Assembly: GCA_034439915.1 (NCBI GenBank)
Contig: JAWXBI010000190.1
Span: 1 to 28,222 of the forward strand
Length of the DNA stretch: 28,222 bases
Origin: JADJLQ01 sp034439915
GTDB lineage: Bacteria > Bacteroidota > Bacteroidia > Chitinophagales > Saprospiraceae
Direction: 5' to 3'
Below are positions 1 to 8,299 of the stretch, in pieces. Position 1 is the stretch's first letter. Each line of letters begins with the position of its first letter. The position numbers and the translations under genes are program-made. The notes below the pieces were generated by a model, which made no database searches, was not told the origin of the DNA, and worked only from the letters and a program-made list of their open reading frames with translations.

Positions 1-39
1 AGCCTCAGTATAACCCCCTCTGCACGGTTGCCCTTTTGA

Positions 40-765
40 TTAAAAATTAAAAGCAACCCCAATCGCCAAGGCCAGACCCAACAGGATACTAATCAGTTTG
101 CGCAGGGGCATGCCATGGTGGTGAACATTTTCCGCTTCAAAGAGGATGGTCACTGAAACGTGCAGCAATGACCCTCCGGCAAATGCAAGTACATATTGAA
201 AATGTTCGTGCAACGATTCGATGGAATCAAATACCAACATCCCCAATGGGGTAATCAGTGAAAATAATCCGATGTACCACCAGCTTTTTTTCATTGAGAA
301 ATTCATCATGCCCAGCACAATAAATATAGTAAATCCTTCCACTAGTTTGTGCAGCAAAATGGCCATGAATACCGAGTCGTGCCGATGCCCGTCCACAGCC
401 ACACCGGCAAATGGCAACCCGTCCATGATGGCATGAATGCCCAATCCGATAAATAAAGAAACCACAAACCCTGCCCTGGGAACTTTGGGTACATGCATAT
501 GGCCGTGCTCGATGCCACTCGTCCAATAGTCCATTCCGGTCTGCAGAAAAAAACCAAGTATAAAAAAAAGCCCGGGCAGTCTGTTATGAACGGTAAAAAC
601 TTCCGGCATGAGTTCAAGAATCAGCACCCCAAACAAAAATGCTCCACTGAATGACAGCATGTTTTGTAATATGTTCCGGTTTGGATTTTTAACCAGGTAC
701 GCAGCAACTCCGGCTCCCATCAGGAGCAGAAGAGTTGACAAAATTGCATATTGCCAGATGTTCAT
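40..765 (-). CDS. ZIP-family divalent metal transporter
   Basis: This 241-residue integral inner-membrane protein has about eight hydrophobic segments and belongs to the ZIP (ZupT-like) zinc/iron permease family. The two signature metal-binding helices are visible: HAIMDGLPF (H111, D115) in TM4 and HKLVEGF (H139, E143) in TM5. A His-rich loop (HGHMH, about residues 87-91) fits the variable metal-sensing loop of the family. The ATG overlaps the TGA stop of the upstream PAP2 gene as ATGA, so the two are translationally coupled in one operon. ZIP proteins import Zn, Fe or Mn into the cytoplasm; which metal is used here cannot be read from the sequence. The 39 bases downstream to the window edge hold nothing recognisable. 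Confidence 0.9.
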   Translation of the reverse strand: MNIWQYAILSTLLLLMGAGVAAYLVKNPNRNILQNMLSFSGAFLFGVLILELMPEVFTVHNRLPGLFFILGFFLQTGMDYWTSGIEHGHMHVPKVPRAGFVVSLFIGLGIHAIMDGLPFAGVAVDGHRHDSVFMAILLHKLVEGFTIFIVLGMMNFSMKKSWWYIGLFSLITPLGMLVFDSIESLHEHFQYVLAFAGGSLLHVSVTILFEAENVHHHGMPLRKLISILLGLALAIGVAFNF

Positions 766-1322
766 GATTTATACACTAGTCCATTAAATAGTTTACTCCC
801 CAAAAAACCTATGAGGCTGCCTAAAAAAGTACCGACAAGCACATCAGAAGGAAAATGAACACCTACATACACCTGGGCATAGGCGATCCATGCTGCCCAG
901 ATCAATAAAATGTAGCGCAGTTTCCCCATAAATTGAAGAGAAGCGATCAAAACAAAAACGACAAACGTAAAATGATTGGTAGCATGAGAGGAGGTAAAAC
1001 TATATCCGGAACCGCAACGAACCAGTAAACGGCGTTGATCCTGAAGTTCGACCTGATTGCATGGCCTCAGCCGTTTTACACTTTTTTTAATCAATTGGCT
1101 GCTTACCTGATCCGAAACAATCAATAATCCGATCAGGAAAAGACAATAAACCAGGCCTTTGGCACCAAAATTAAACAACAAAAAAACGATGAGAAAGGCA
1201 TAAACAGGCCCCCACACATATTGGTTACGCATAAAGATCATGAGCGGATCCAGTACCGGAGAAGTCCAAATCTGATTGATCAAGTGAAACAAATGAAGGT
1301 CTAATTGAAGGAGATAATCCAT
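762..1322 (-). CDS. PAP2-superfamily membrane phosphatase
   Basis: This membrane phosphatase has five to six hydrophobic segments and the three PAP2 motifs: KKSVKRLRP (motif 1), SFTSSHATNH (motif 2, with SSHA in place of PSGH) and AQVYVGVHFPSD (motif 3, catalytic His kept, the usual Arg of SR-x5-H-x3-D replaced by Gln). The family removes phosphate from lipid phosphates such as undecaprenyl-PP or phosphatidate at the outer face of the inner membrane; the substrate here is unknown. The open frame extends to a TTG at 1355, but I start at the ATG at 1322 (186 residues). A perfect TAATTTTG box lies inside the longer frame at 1331-1338, and MDYLLQLDLHLF resembles the usual family N-terminus. It is first in an operon with the ZIP transporter. 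Confidence 0.88.
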   Translation of the reverse strand: MDYLLQLDLHLFHLINQIWTSPVLDPLMIFMRNQYVWGPVYAFLIVFLLFNFGAKGLVYCLFLIGLLIVSDQVSSQLIKKSVKRLRPCNQVELQDQRRLLVRCGSGYSFTSSHATNHFTFVVFVLIASLQFMGKLRYILLIWAAWIAYAQVYVGVHFPSDVLVGTFLGSLIGFLGSKLFNGLVYKS

Positions 1323-1330
1323 GAAGTTGG

Positions 1331-1338
1331 CAAAATTA
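1331..1338 (-). promoter_or_regulatory. -7 box of the PAP2-ZIP operon
   Basis: A perfect Bacteroidota -7 element TAATTTTG (minus strand) lies 8 nt before the ATG at 1322. It falls inside the longer TTG-initiated frame and so argues for the shorter start. No clear -33 TTTG is visible at the usual distance. Confidence 0.6.
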
Positions 1339-1422
1339 ATTAATTCCTGAACCAATGAAAACGACTTTCCCGACCTGACGATGGTTAAGAATACTTATCC
1401 TATAAACCAGGAGTCACTGGAA

Positions 1423-1456
1423 TTTGTTTACAATCGTGAAATGAAATTTATCTTTA
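1423..1456 (+). promoter_or_regulatory. galE promoter, predicted leaderless
   Basis: A TTTG at 1423-1426 and a TATCTTTA box at 1449-1456 are separated by 22 nt, slightly longer than the usual 19-21. The box ends exactly 4 nt before the ATG at 1461, so the transcript should begin at or next to the A of the start codon. Confidence 0.6.
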
Positions 1457-1460
1457 TTGG

Positions 1461-2486
1461 ATGAAGGTAATGGTAACCGGAGCAGCTGGATATATCGGGA
1501 GTCATACCCTGATCGATCTGATCGAACATGGTTATGACGTCGTAGGTATTGATAATCATTGTAATTCTTCTACAAAAGCGTTTGATCGTATCCGGGAGAT
1601 TACAGGCGTTGAGGTCCATCATTACCGCATCGATTTAAGGAACCAGGCGGATTTGTTAAGGGTCTTTGGCGAACATCCGGATACCCGCGCTATAATCCAC
1701 TTTGCCGCCCTGAAGAGCGTAGATGAATCCACTGCTAAACCCGGGGAATATTATGCAAACAATATCAGCGGACTGATCAACCTCCTGGCGGCTCAAAAAT
1801 CCTATTCAATTCCCTATTTTATTTTTTCCTCTTCCTGCACGGTCTATGGCAATGCGGATCAATTGCCAGTCACCGAATCTACACCCTGGAAACCTGCCGA
1901 ATCACCTTACGGTCTGACCAAACAAGTAGGTGAGATGATCCTTCAGGATTACCTGCGATATCAATCGGGTTTAAGTTGTGCTTCTCTTCGTTATTTTAAT
2001 CCGGCCGGTGCTCATCCGAGTGGCCGACTGGGAGAAGCTGCTATTCAGGAAGTGCGCAACCTGGTGCCCCTGATTATGGAAGTCGGCTCAGGTAAACGGG
2101 CCCTCCTGGAAGTATATGGCCATGATTATCCCACCCGGGATGGCACCAACATCCGAGACTATATCCATGTCCTGGATCTGGCCCGGGCCCATACCCTGGC
2201 GCTCGAATTTCTGGACAGACAAAGCCCTGGTGTTTATGAAGTGTTTAATCTGGGTACTGGAACCGGGGTATCGATCTTGGAAGCTATCGATTCGTTTAAC
2301 CGGGTGAGCCACACTCAGCTAAATGTAAAGTTTTCGGCAAGAAGGCCGGGAGATGTAGTTGCTATTTATGCAGATTACCGTAAAGCTAAAGATCTACTGC
2401 ACTGGGAACCCCAATTTACCCTGGATGACATTATGACATCTGCCTGGGTCTGGGAAAAGAATAAACAAGAATTCCTACAAGAGTAA
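1461..2486 (+). CDS. galE: UDP-glucose 4-epimerase
   Basis: This cytoplasmic NAD-dependent epimerase interconverts UDP-glucose and UDP-galactose (Leloir pathway, precursor for surface glycans). The 341-residue length is standard. The Rossmann motif GAAGYIGSH lies at residues 7-15, the catalytic SSCT at 124-127, and the YxxxK pair is Y150/K154 within SPYGLTK. The C-terminal half holds the sugar-binding segments (RYFNPAGAHPSG, RDGTNIRDYIHVLDLA, RRPGD). The start at 1461 is supported by the full N-terminal beta strand and by the promoter box 4 nt upstream. The stop codon overlaps the end of the opposing TonB-receptor gene by 12 bp. Specificity for glucose versus N-acetyl sugars cannot be decided from motifs alone. 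Confidence 0.95.
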   Translation: MKVMVTGAAGYIGSHTLIDLIEHGYDVVGIDNHCNSSTKAFDRIREITGVEVHHYRIDLRNQADLLRVFGEHPDTRAIIHFAALKSVDESTAKPGEYYANNISGLINLLAAQKSYSIPYFIFSSSCTVYGNADQLPVTESTPWKPAESPYGLTKQVGEMILQDYLRYQSGLSCASLRYFNPAGAHPSGRLGEAAIQEVRNLVPLIMEVGSGKRALLEVYGHDYPTRDGTNIRDYIHVLDLARAHTLALEFLDRQSPGVYEVFNLGTGTGVSILEAIDSFNRVSHTQLNVKFSARRPGDVVAIYADYRKAKDLLHWEPQFTLDDIMTSAWVWEKNKQEFLQE

Positions 2487-4703
2487 ATATTTGACCCCTC
2501 CGTACCACCGCATGCCCATGTTGGGGGCGTACAACCGGGTTGCATCAAAATAACGCGACCCCGTAGCAGTCGGGCTTACGATTTGGTAATCCTGAACATA
2601 ATTGGTGGCGTTTTCCATCCCGCTATAAATTTCAAATTTTCCAATATTGTGGCTGAGATGAATATTGACTAAAAAATAAGAAGGGGATCGGTTAGGCCGG
2701 CCGGCACTGCCCGGCGTCGGGTAATAGGAGATATCCAACAACCGCTGAGATCCTACCCATTGAAGGGTAAAATTGGCCAGCCAAATACTTTCATTGGAAT
2801 TGGCATCCAATGTAAAAAGGGCTCGGTGCCGAGGCAAATACATTCGGTTGATCAGGGCCTGATCATTGGCCAACCGGTATTGAGCATCTGTATATTTATA
2901 AGCCACTTTAAAACCGAAGTTAGGATTCAACTGAATTTGATTCTGCACTAAAAAATAATTGATCCGGGAACCCTGCTCGACATAACGGTTGATAATGTTC
3001 CTGGTTTCTGATTCAATATCCTGAATATTCTGGTTTTTAAAATAGGTATGATAAAGATCTATGGAGAGGTTTAATTCCGTCGGGCCTCCAAGAAAAATTT
3101 TCTGTATATAACTCAAGCCATAATTATTAGCCACATCCAGCCCGATGGTTTCGATTTGATAATACCTTCCCATACCAATAAAGTGCATATTATCAGAAAT
3201 CAGATTCGGCATCCGGTAAGCCCTGCCGGCCGAAGCCCTGATAGTCCCATAATCCTCCACCTGTAACCTGGCCGAAAACCGCGGTGTGGCACGAACTCCA
3301 TAAGGACCATATCGATCCAATCGCATACCGAGGGTATAACCAAATTTTGAATCCGTCACGTCGGCGTTCAGGGAATATTCACTGAATACACCCGGTATAA
3401 ATTCATTGCGATTAAAAATCAAATCGGAAAACCCCTCTTCCGTCACACTTCGCCTCATGCTCAAACCGCTCATCAGGGTATGTTTTTTAGAACCAAACTT
3501 TTCCTGATAAATCAGATTGGTATAATACGACTTATCTTTTCCATTAGCTATCCGGGCATAGGTCGCATCATAATCATGCCGCTGAAGGTGCCATTGAAAT
3601 CCAATTGATCTCCCCGGATCTTTAAATCCAATAAATCCAATATTGCCAAAAATTTCAAGGCGCTTTTGGTTATGATCATAACTCAATAAATCCTCCGTAT
3701 GGTCCGGACTGGGGTGTTTCATCTGGCCGCCGTCTCTTTGATCCAGGATCCCATGAACATTGACCTGGCCTTCCCATTTTAATGCATAGTAATGAAACCG
3801 CTGCATTACATTGAGTTGCTTTTTTTGTGGTGCATCCAGAAAATTATCCGCGTTTTTATCCTGGTGATGCTGATCCTGGTTGGCATGGATTAAAGTCCCT
3901 GAGCTCCATTTTTCTGTAAATTTTTTATTGGTAATGAGATTTAGTTCATACCGTGAACGGTGATTGGCATAACCATTTAAAAACAGCCTCGGGCCATCCT
4001 GGGGGTCTATAAGATCCACATTAATCTGACCTGCCAGCCCTTCCGAACCGTTCACCACAGTACCTGCTCCTTTACTCACCTGTACTCCCTTCAACCAGGG
4101 GCCAGGTATAAAATCAAATGCAAACGGTGCGGCAAAATTGTACAGCGTAGGCCTGGAGTCCAGCATGATCTGCGAATAGATTCCCCGCAAACCTAAAATT
4201 TCTATTTCACGGGTACCCAGCGCAGCATTGGTGTAATTGGCATCTACTACTGCACTGGTCTCAAAACTTTCTGATAAATTACAACAGGGTGCTTTTCTCA
4301 ATTCACGTATACTGATCACCTCCTTATTCATGTTGCTGGATAAAGGAGTAAAAGTTGCATCGGCTTTGGCGCGGACTTCTATCAGTTGAAGTTCAATATT
4401 TTCAGTAAGGGTGATCCTGATGTCTGACTGCGTATTCGGCACCCGGTATTCCAGCGTCTTAAATCCTACATATTGAATAATCAGGACAGAATCCCCGGGA
4501 AACCTGGAGATCACAAATAGTCCGCTGCTATCCGATACCGCGTTCGCGGAACGGCTTGGCCAGGTCAGCGTAGCCCCCTGCACCGGAATTTTTGAATCAT
4601 CGATAAGCCAGCCTTTGAGCGTGGTTTGTCCAGAAAGTGTAGTTGAAACAAAAAAGTATAAAAAGGCTATACCGGTTTTGATAATGCCCTGTTTTAAATC
4701 CAT
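2475..4703 (-). CDS. TonB-dependent receptor with CarboxypepD_reg-like N-terminal domain
   Basis: This 742-residue outer-membrane active transporter has a signal peptide (about 1-25), a carboxypeptidase-regulatory-like Ig domain (about 28-105, with the typical VQGATL...SDSSGLF...YVGFKTLEY pattern), a plug domain (about 125-235, ending in the GSEGLAGQINVDL motif) and a barrel to the C-terminus. The plug carries a Cys pair, APCCNLSESFET. From memory this pair recurs in a Bacteroidota receptor subtype often found near heavy-metal genes, so a metal or metallophore substrate is possible; the ZIP transporter 3 kb away is only weak support. No SusD partner is adjacent, which argues against a polysaccharide SusCD system. 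Its 3' end overlaps galE by 12 bp. Confidence 0.9.
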   Translation of the reverse strand: MDLKQGIIKTGIAFLYFFVSTTLSGQTTLKGWLIDDSKIPVQGATLTWPSRSANAVSDSSGLFVISRFPGDSVLIIQYVGFKTLEYRVPNTQSDIRITLTENIELQLIEVRAKADATFTPLSSNMNKEVISIRELRKAPCCNLSESFETSAVVDANYTNAALGTREIEILGLRGIYSQIMLDSRPTLYNFAAPFAFDFIPGPWLKGVQVSKGAGTVVNGSEGLAGQINVDLIDPQDGPRLFLNGYANHRSRYELNLITNKKFTEKWSSGTLIHANQDQHHQDKNADNFLDAPQKKQLNVMQRFHYYALKWEGQVNVHGILDQRDGGQMKHPSPDHTEDLLSYDHNQKRLEIFGNIGFIGFKDPGRSIGFQWHLQRHDYDATYARIANGKDKSYYTNLIYQEKFGSKKHTLMSGLSMRRSVTEEGFSDLIFNRNEFIPGVFSEYSLNADVTDSKFGYTLGMRLDRYGPYGVRATPRFSARLQVEDYGTIRASAGRAYRMPNLISDNMHFIGMGRYYQIETIGLDVANNYGLSYIQKIFLGGPTELNLSIDLYHTYFKNQNIQDIESETRNIINRYVEQGSRINYFLVQNQIQLNPNFGFKVAYKYTDAQYRLANDQALINRMYLPRHRALFTLDANSNESIWLANFTLQWVGSQRLLDISYYPTPGSAGRPNRSPSYFLVNIHLSHNIGKFEIYSGMENATNYVQDYQIVSPTATGSRYFDATRLYAPNMGMRWYGGVKYLLL

Positions 4704-4707
4704 AGCA

Positions 4708-4715
4708 CAAAATTA
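4708..4715 (-). promoter_or_regulatory. -7 box of TonB receptor gene, predicted leaderless
   Basis: A perfect TAATTTTG on the minus strand ends 4 nt (TGCT) before the ATG at 4703. The 63-nt divergent gap to the M1 peptidase holds this box and a matching one on the other strand. Confidence 0.6.
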
Positions 4716-4754
4716 GGTGAATTCGATGAGTCACATGATTGAAAGCAATAATGC

Positions 4755-4762
4755 TAATTTTA
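4755..4762 (+). promoter_or_regulatory. -7 box of M1 peptidase gene, predicted leaderless
   Basis: TAATTTTA ends 4 nt (TCCC) before the ATG at 4767, the same spacing as the divergent box for the TonB receptor. Confidence 0.55.
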
Positions 4763-4766
4763 TCCC

Positions 4767-7721
4767 ATGCGATTATGGTCTGGGTTGATTTTAGTTTGTT
4801 TAGGAATAGATGCCACCAGTCAATCCTGGCAACAACAGGTTGATTATTCCATAGCATGCCGGCTGGATGATCAAGCCCACCAGCTGGAAACGGAAATGCG
4901 CATCCTATATCACAATAACTCCCCAGGTGAATTGTTTTCTCTTATGGTCCATACCTGGATGAATACGTTTACCCAACCCTCCACCCCCTATTCCAAACAA
5001 TTGGAAAACCTGGGCATAGACCGCCGTTTTAGATTAAAACCGGATGAACAAGGCGGATATACACAACTTCAATTTTTTTATAAAGGAAAACTCCTGACCT
5101 ATCAGTTTACAGATCAAACGCATGAAATACTGGAGTTGGTCCTGCCTGAAGGAATCAAACCCGGTCAGACCATAAACCTGCAGGTCAATTTTACCCTCAA
5201 AATCCCAAAAAATATATCCCGGGGCGGACGACTAGACCAGGCCTACCAGATGACCCAATGGTATCCAAAACTTGCCTTATTTGACTCCCTGGGATGGCAC
5301 ACCATGCCCTACCTTGAATTTGGGGAATATTTTAATGACTTCGGAGATTATGAAGTATCTATTGAATTGCCTTCTAACTATCTGGTGGCATCAACCGGTA
5401 ATCTGGAAGATGAACAGGAAAAAAAATTCCTTCTGCGATATGCAGATTCCTGTAAACAAAACGGAGGCAATTTATTCAACAAAACAAATGAATATCCTCT
5501 ATCGGGTATGGATTATAAAAAAGTAAAATTCACCGCCCGCCAGGTCATCGATTTTGCCTGGTTTGCCGATAAACGGTTTATGGTAAATTACCAACCCTTA
5601 AAATTGAAGGATAAATCCATTGAATTATGGGCTTTTTTTTATCCTGCGAATAAGGGAGTCTGGGCGCAGGCCACCCAATATACTGCTCAGGCCGTCCAGT
5701 ATTTTAATACCCTGGTCGGAGATTACCCTTATCCACAGGTGACGGTAGTCGAATGCCCGCGAGCGGGTTCGGATGCCATGGAATACCCTATGATTACCCT
5801 TATTGACCAATACTATGGACAGCCTTTAGAGCTGGAAAAAGTAATTGTCCATGAAGTCGGGCATAATTGGTTTCAGTCGATCCTGGCCACCGATGAAAGG
5901 ACCCAAGCATGGATGGATGAAGGGCTGGTCACCTATTATGAACAACGATATTTCAAAAACAATCAACAACCCGGGATATTCAGTGATGCCCCGATTCCGC
6001 TCCACACCGATTATGACCCGGTACCTGATTTTGATTGGTATATCCAGGCCAACCGTCACCAGGATAAACCCTCGGCTGGACGTTCCGACAACTATACTAT
6101 TCGGGAATACATCCAATCTATCTATGAGAAACCCGCCAAAGGACTTAAGTTGATGGAGAAACAACTGGGGACAGCGCGTTTTGATCAGTTGATGAAGTCC
6201 TATTTTAATCAATGGAAATTTGGCCATCCCCAAGATCATGATTTGTTGAACCTGTTCCAACAATATGGAATCGACTGGTATGACAGCTTATACCTTTTTG
6301 ATGCGTTTAAAGTAGATTGTTCGATATCTGCATCAGGCGAACCCTCTTGTTTTTGGGTTAAACATAATGCAGGATTTACTTTTCCAATAGAAATCGCGGG
6401 CTATCGGAAAAACAGGAAGATCTACAGTCGGATTTTGATGGTCCCTGCAATTGGTGACACCCTGTGCATTTCAACAGACAGCCTCGATTATATTCTTTTG
6501 GACCCTGAATTTTGTTTACCTGAAATTAAACGCACCAATAATATCTACCGTTTAAATTCATCAGTTTATGTCCCGAAAAAATCGACGTTGAGGTTTTTAG
6601 GCGGTATTGATCATTCACTCACCAGAGAAACTTATTTATTACCGGCAGTAGGGTACAATTTTTATGATGGATTAATGGTTGGACTGGGACTGCACAACCT
6701 GACTCTTCCATCCAAATCATTGAGGTATGCCGCAGTGATTGGTTATGGACTTCGATCAAAGAATCCTGTAGGTTTAGGAGGAATAGATTATACCCTTCCA
6801 TTGACCTCCAAAAGTTTGGACAACCTCAATTTTAGTCTGGAATCAAGGCATTTTACATTCAACAGGGATACTCATTATTTGACGAATGACCGTTATTTCA
6901 AGTTAGCGCCATCCGTGCAGCTTAAATTCAAAACCGGGAAACCGCATGCGGGCAAATTCCTGGAATACCGTTGGATTTATATAAAACAATGGTATGCGGA
7001 AGGCATACAGTTTGAGAACCGGATTTTTGAAAACAGAAACAGATCCTACGCTATCCATGAATTAAAGTACAGCTACATAAATAAAAAGTCTCTCTTCCCG
7101 GTGGAGTGGGTGATCACCGGTGAACTCAATCGGGGTTACACAAAACTCCACACCCAATATGCATTCGAACTACCCTATTCCGGTGCCAAAAAACAAGTTG
7201 AGTTTAATTTTTTCGGGGGAATCCAGTCCATACAAGCTGGCAACAAAGTCAGTAGCGCATTTTTATTGAATGGGATTACCGGCTCAGGTTATTTTCAGAG
7301 AGATTATAAAATGGATGAATTATTGTTCGGACGCAGTGAGCAAACGGGTTCATTATCGCAACAGATTTATCAAAAAGATGCCGGATTTAAAAATCTTACC
7401 AATGTAGGTTCATCCACAACCTGGATGTTGGCGGGTGGCGTTCGGACCACTATTCCAGGTTTTCTTCCTGTCAGGCCCTATGTTCAGGGAGCATTGGTTC
7501 CGAGGGAAGCCGGTCAACCGGTTAAATTCTTCTATTCCTCAGGGGTCGCGGTGATCCTGATCCCCAGGATTTTTGAAATTTATCTTCCTGCCTGGGAAAG
7601 TAAACAAATCACTTCGGGTACGGTATACCAGGAAAGAAATAGCTACCTTAAAAAATGCAGTTTCACTTTTAATATGAACTTATTTAATCCTTTTAAATGG
7701 TTGGATAAAGTGGCGCAGTAG
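4767..7721 (+). CDS. Secreted M1-family zinc metallopeptidase with C-terminal barrel-like half
   Basis: The protein has 984 residues, with a signal peptide at about 1-19. The N-terminal part is an M1 (gluzincin) aminopeptidase: zinc ligands H362 and H366 in HEVGHNW with E385 in WMDEG (HExxH-x18-E), and a GxMEN-like exopeptidase motif varied to SDAMEYPM. After about residue 570 the sequence changes to alternating polar/hydrophobic strands with aromatic girdles and turn-rich loops, ending SFTFNMNLFNPFKWL. That looks like an outer-membrane barrel rather than the usual M1 C-terminal helical domain, so the enzyme may be anchored in the outer membrane with its catalytic domain in the periplasm or at the surface (inference). 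It is convergent with the cupin gene, 14 nt apart. Confidence 0.85.
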   Translation: MRLWSGLILVCLGIDATSQSWQQQVDYSIACRLDDQAHQLETEMRILYHNNSPGELFSLMVHTWMNTFTQPSTPYSKQLENLGIDRRFRLKPDEQGGYTQLQFFYKGKLLTYQFTDQTHEILELVLPEGIKPGQTINLQVNFTLKIPKNISRGGRLDQAYQMTQWYPKLALFDSLGWHTMPYLEFGEYFNDFGDYEVSIELPSNYLVASTGNLEDEQEKKFLLRYADSCKQNGGNLFNKTNEYPLSGMDYKKVKFTARQVIDFAWFADKRFMVNYQPLKLKDKSIELWAFFYPANKGVWAQATQYTAQAVQYFNTLVGDYPYPQVTVVECPRAGSDAMEYPMITLIDQYYGQPLELEKVIVHEVGHNWFQSILATDERTQAWMDEGLVTYYEQRYFKNNQQPGIFSDAPIPLHTDYDPVPDFDWYIQANRHQDKPSAGRSDNYTIREYIQSIYEKPAKGLKLMEKQLGTARFDQLMKSYFNQWKFGHPQDHDLLNLFQQYGIDWYDSLYLFDAFKVDCSISASGEPSCFWVKHNAGFTFPIEIAGYRKNRKIYSRILMVPAIGDTLCISTDSLDYILLDPEFCLPEIKRTNNIYRLNSSVYVPKKSTLRFLGGIDHSLTRETYLLPAVGYNFYDGLMVGLGLHNLTLPSKSLRYAAVIGYGLRSKNPVGLGGIDYTLPLTSKSLDNLNFSLESRHFTFNRDTHYLTNDRYFKLAPSVQLKFKTGKPHAGKFLEYRWIYIKQWYAEGIQFENRIFENRNRSYAIHELKYSYINKKSLFPVEWVITGELNRGYTKLHTQYAFELPYSGAKKQVEFNFFGGIQSIQAGNKVSSAFLLNGITGSGYFQRDYKMDELLFGRSEQTGSLSQQIYQKDAGFKNLTNVGSSTTWMLAGGVRTTIPGFLPVRPYVQGALVPREAGQPVKFFYSSGVAVILIPRIFEIYLPAWESKQITSGTVYQERNSYLKKCSFTFNMNLFNPFKWLDKVAQ

Positions 7722-7735
7722 TGGGATTAATAAAA

Positions 7736-8080
7736 CTATGGGTTGTCTAAAAAATCTTGCCGGCAAGGATTAAACACATCAATAAGTAAACCGGGTTCCA
7801 GGCACTTTACTCCATGCAATTCGTTGGAACGGGTAAAAAACACATCACCCTTTTTAAGTAACCTGGCCTTGCCTTCTATGGACACTTCAAAAGCACCGCT
7901 CTTTATATAAGTGGTCTGGGTATGGATGTGCCGGTGGATGGGACCGATACGCCCTGCTTCAAACGAAACTTTTACAATCATGAGGTGTTCATCATGGGCC
8001 ATTATCTTGCGCGAGATTCCATCACCCACCAACTTCCAGGGTTGGTTTTCATCCAAGGTAAAATGTTGAAATGTGTCCAT
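7736..8080 (-). CDS. Small single-domain cupin protein
   Basis: This is a 114-residue single-cupin barrel. Cupin motif 1 appears as GPIHRHIHTQTTYIKSGAFEV (His ligands plus the later acidic/Gln positions) and motif 2 as GDVFFTRSNELHGVKC. Small cupins of this type bind a metal and act as sugar isomerases, dioxygenases or sensory proteins, and nothing here identifies the substrate. The ATG at 8080 is the only start that gives a full N-terminus. Upstream the sequence is AT-rich with a poor TAATTTTT box 2 nt before the ATG. Its 3' end faces the M1 peptidase gene. Confidence 0.75.
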   Translation of the reverse strand: MDTFQHFTLDENQPWKLVGDGISRKIMAHDEHLMIVKVSFEAGRIGPIHRHIHTQTTYIKSGAFEVSIEGKARLLKKGDVFFTRSNELHGVKCLEPGLLIDVFNPCRQDFLDNP

Positions 8081-8287
8081 CTAAAAATTAAATAAAAATT
8101 GATACTATGAATCTAGTCAAATTTTGGAGGCTCGGCATAAATTGAAAAGGTACGAGATCTCCTTTTTCCCCGCCCCCGAACCTATGAATAGAATTAAATC
8201 CAGTGGTCCTTCTTATGCTTAAAGGAAGAACTGTAAAAATTTGAACTGATTTACCAATCCAGTTTATCAAGTCTACCCATGACCACT

Positions 8288-8295
8288 TACCTTAG
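8288..8295 (+). promoter_or_regulatory. -7 box of purD, predicted leaderless
   Basis: TACCTTAG ends 4 nt (CCGA) before the ATG at 8300. A TTTA at 8264-8267 lies 20 nt upstream as a possible -33 element. Because the box lies within the longer frame that begins at 8279, it rules that start out. The 8081-8287 stretch otherwise holds only a weak hairpin (TCCTT/AAGGA near 8206-8226) and no convincing gene. Confidence 0.6.
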
Positions 8296-8299
8296 CCGA

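Noticed and set aside
1323..1355. TTG-started longer PAP2 frame
   Set aside because: A perfect -7 box lies inside the extension and the ATG at 1322 gives the normal family N-terminus.
8088..8270. Open frame of 60 codons on the minus strand between the cupin and purD genes
   Set aside because: It starts with TTG, shows no domain, has no promoter box at a plausible distance and unusual composition; probably chance.
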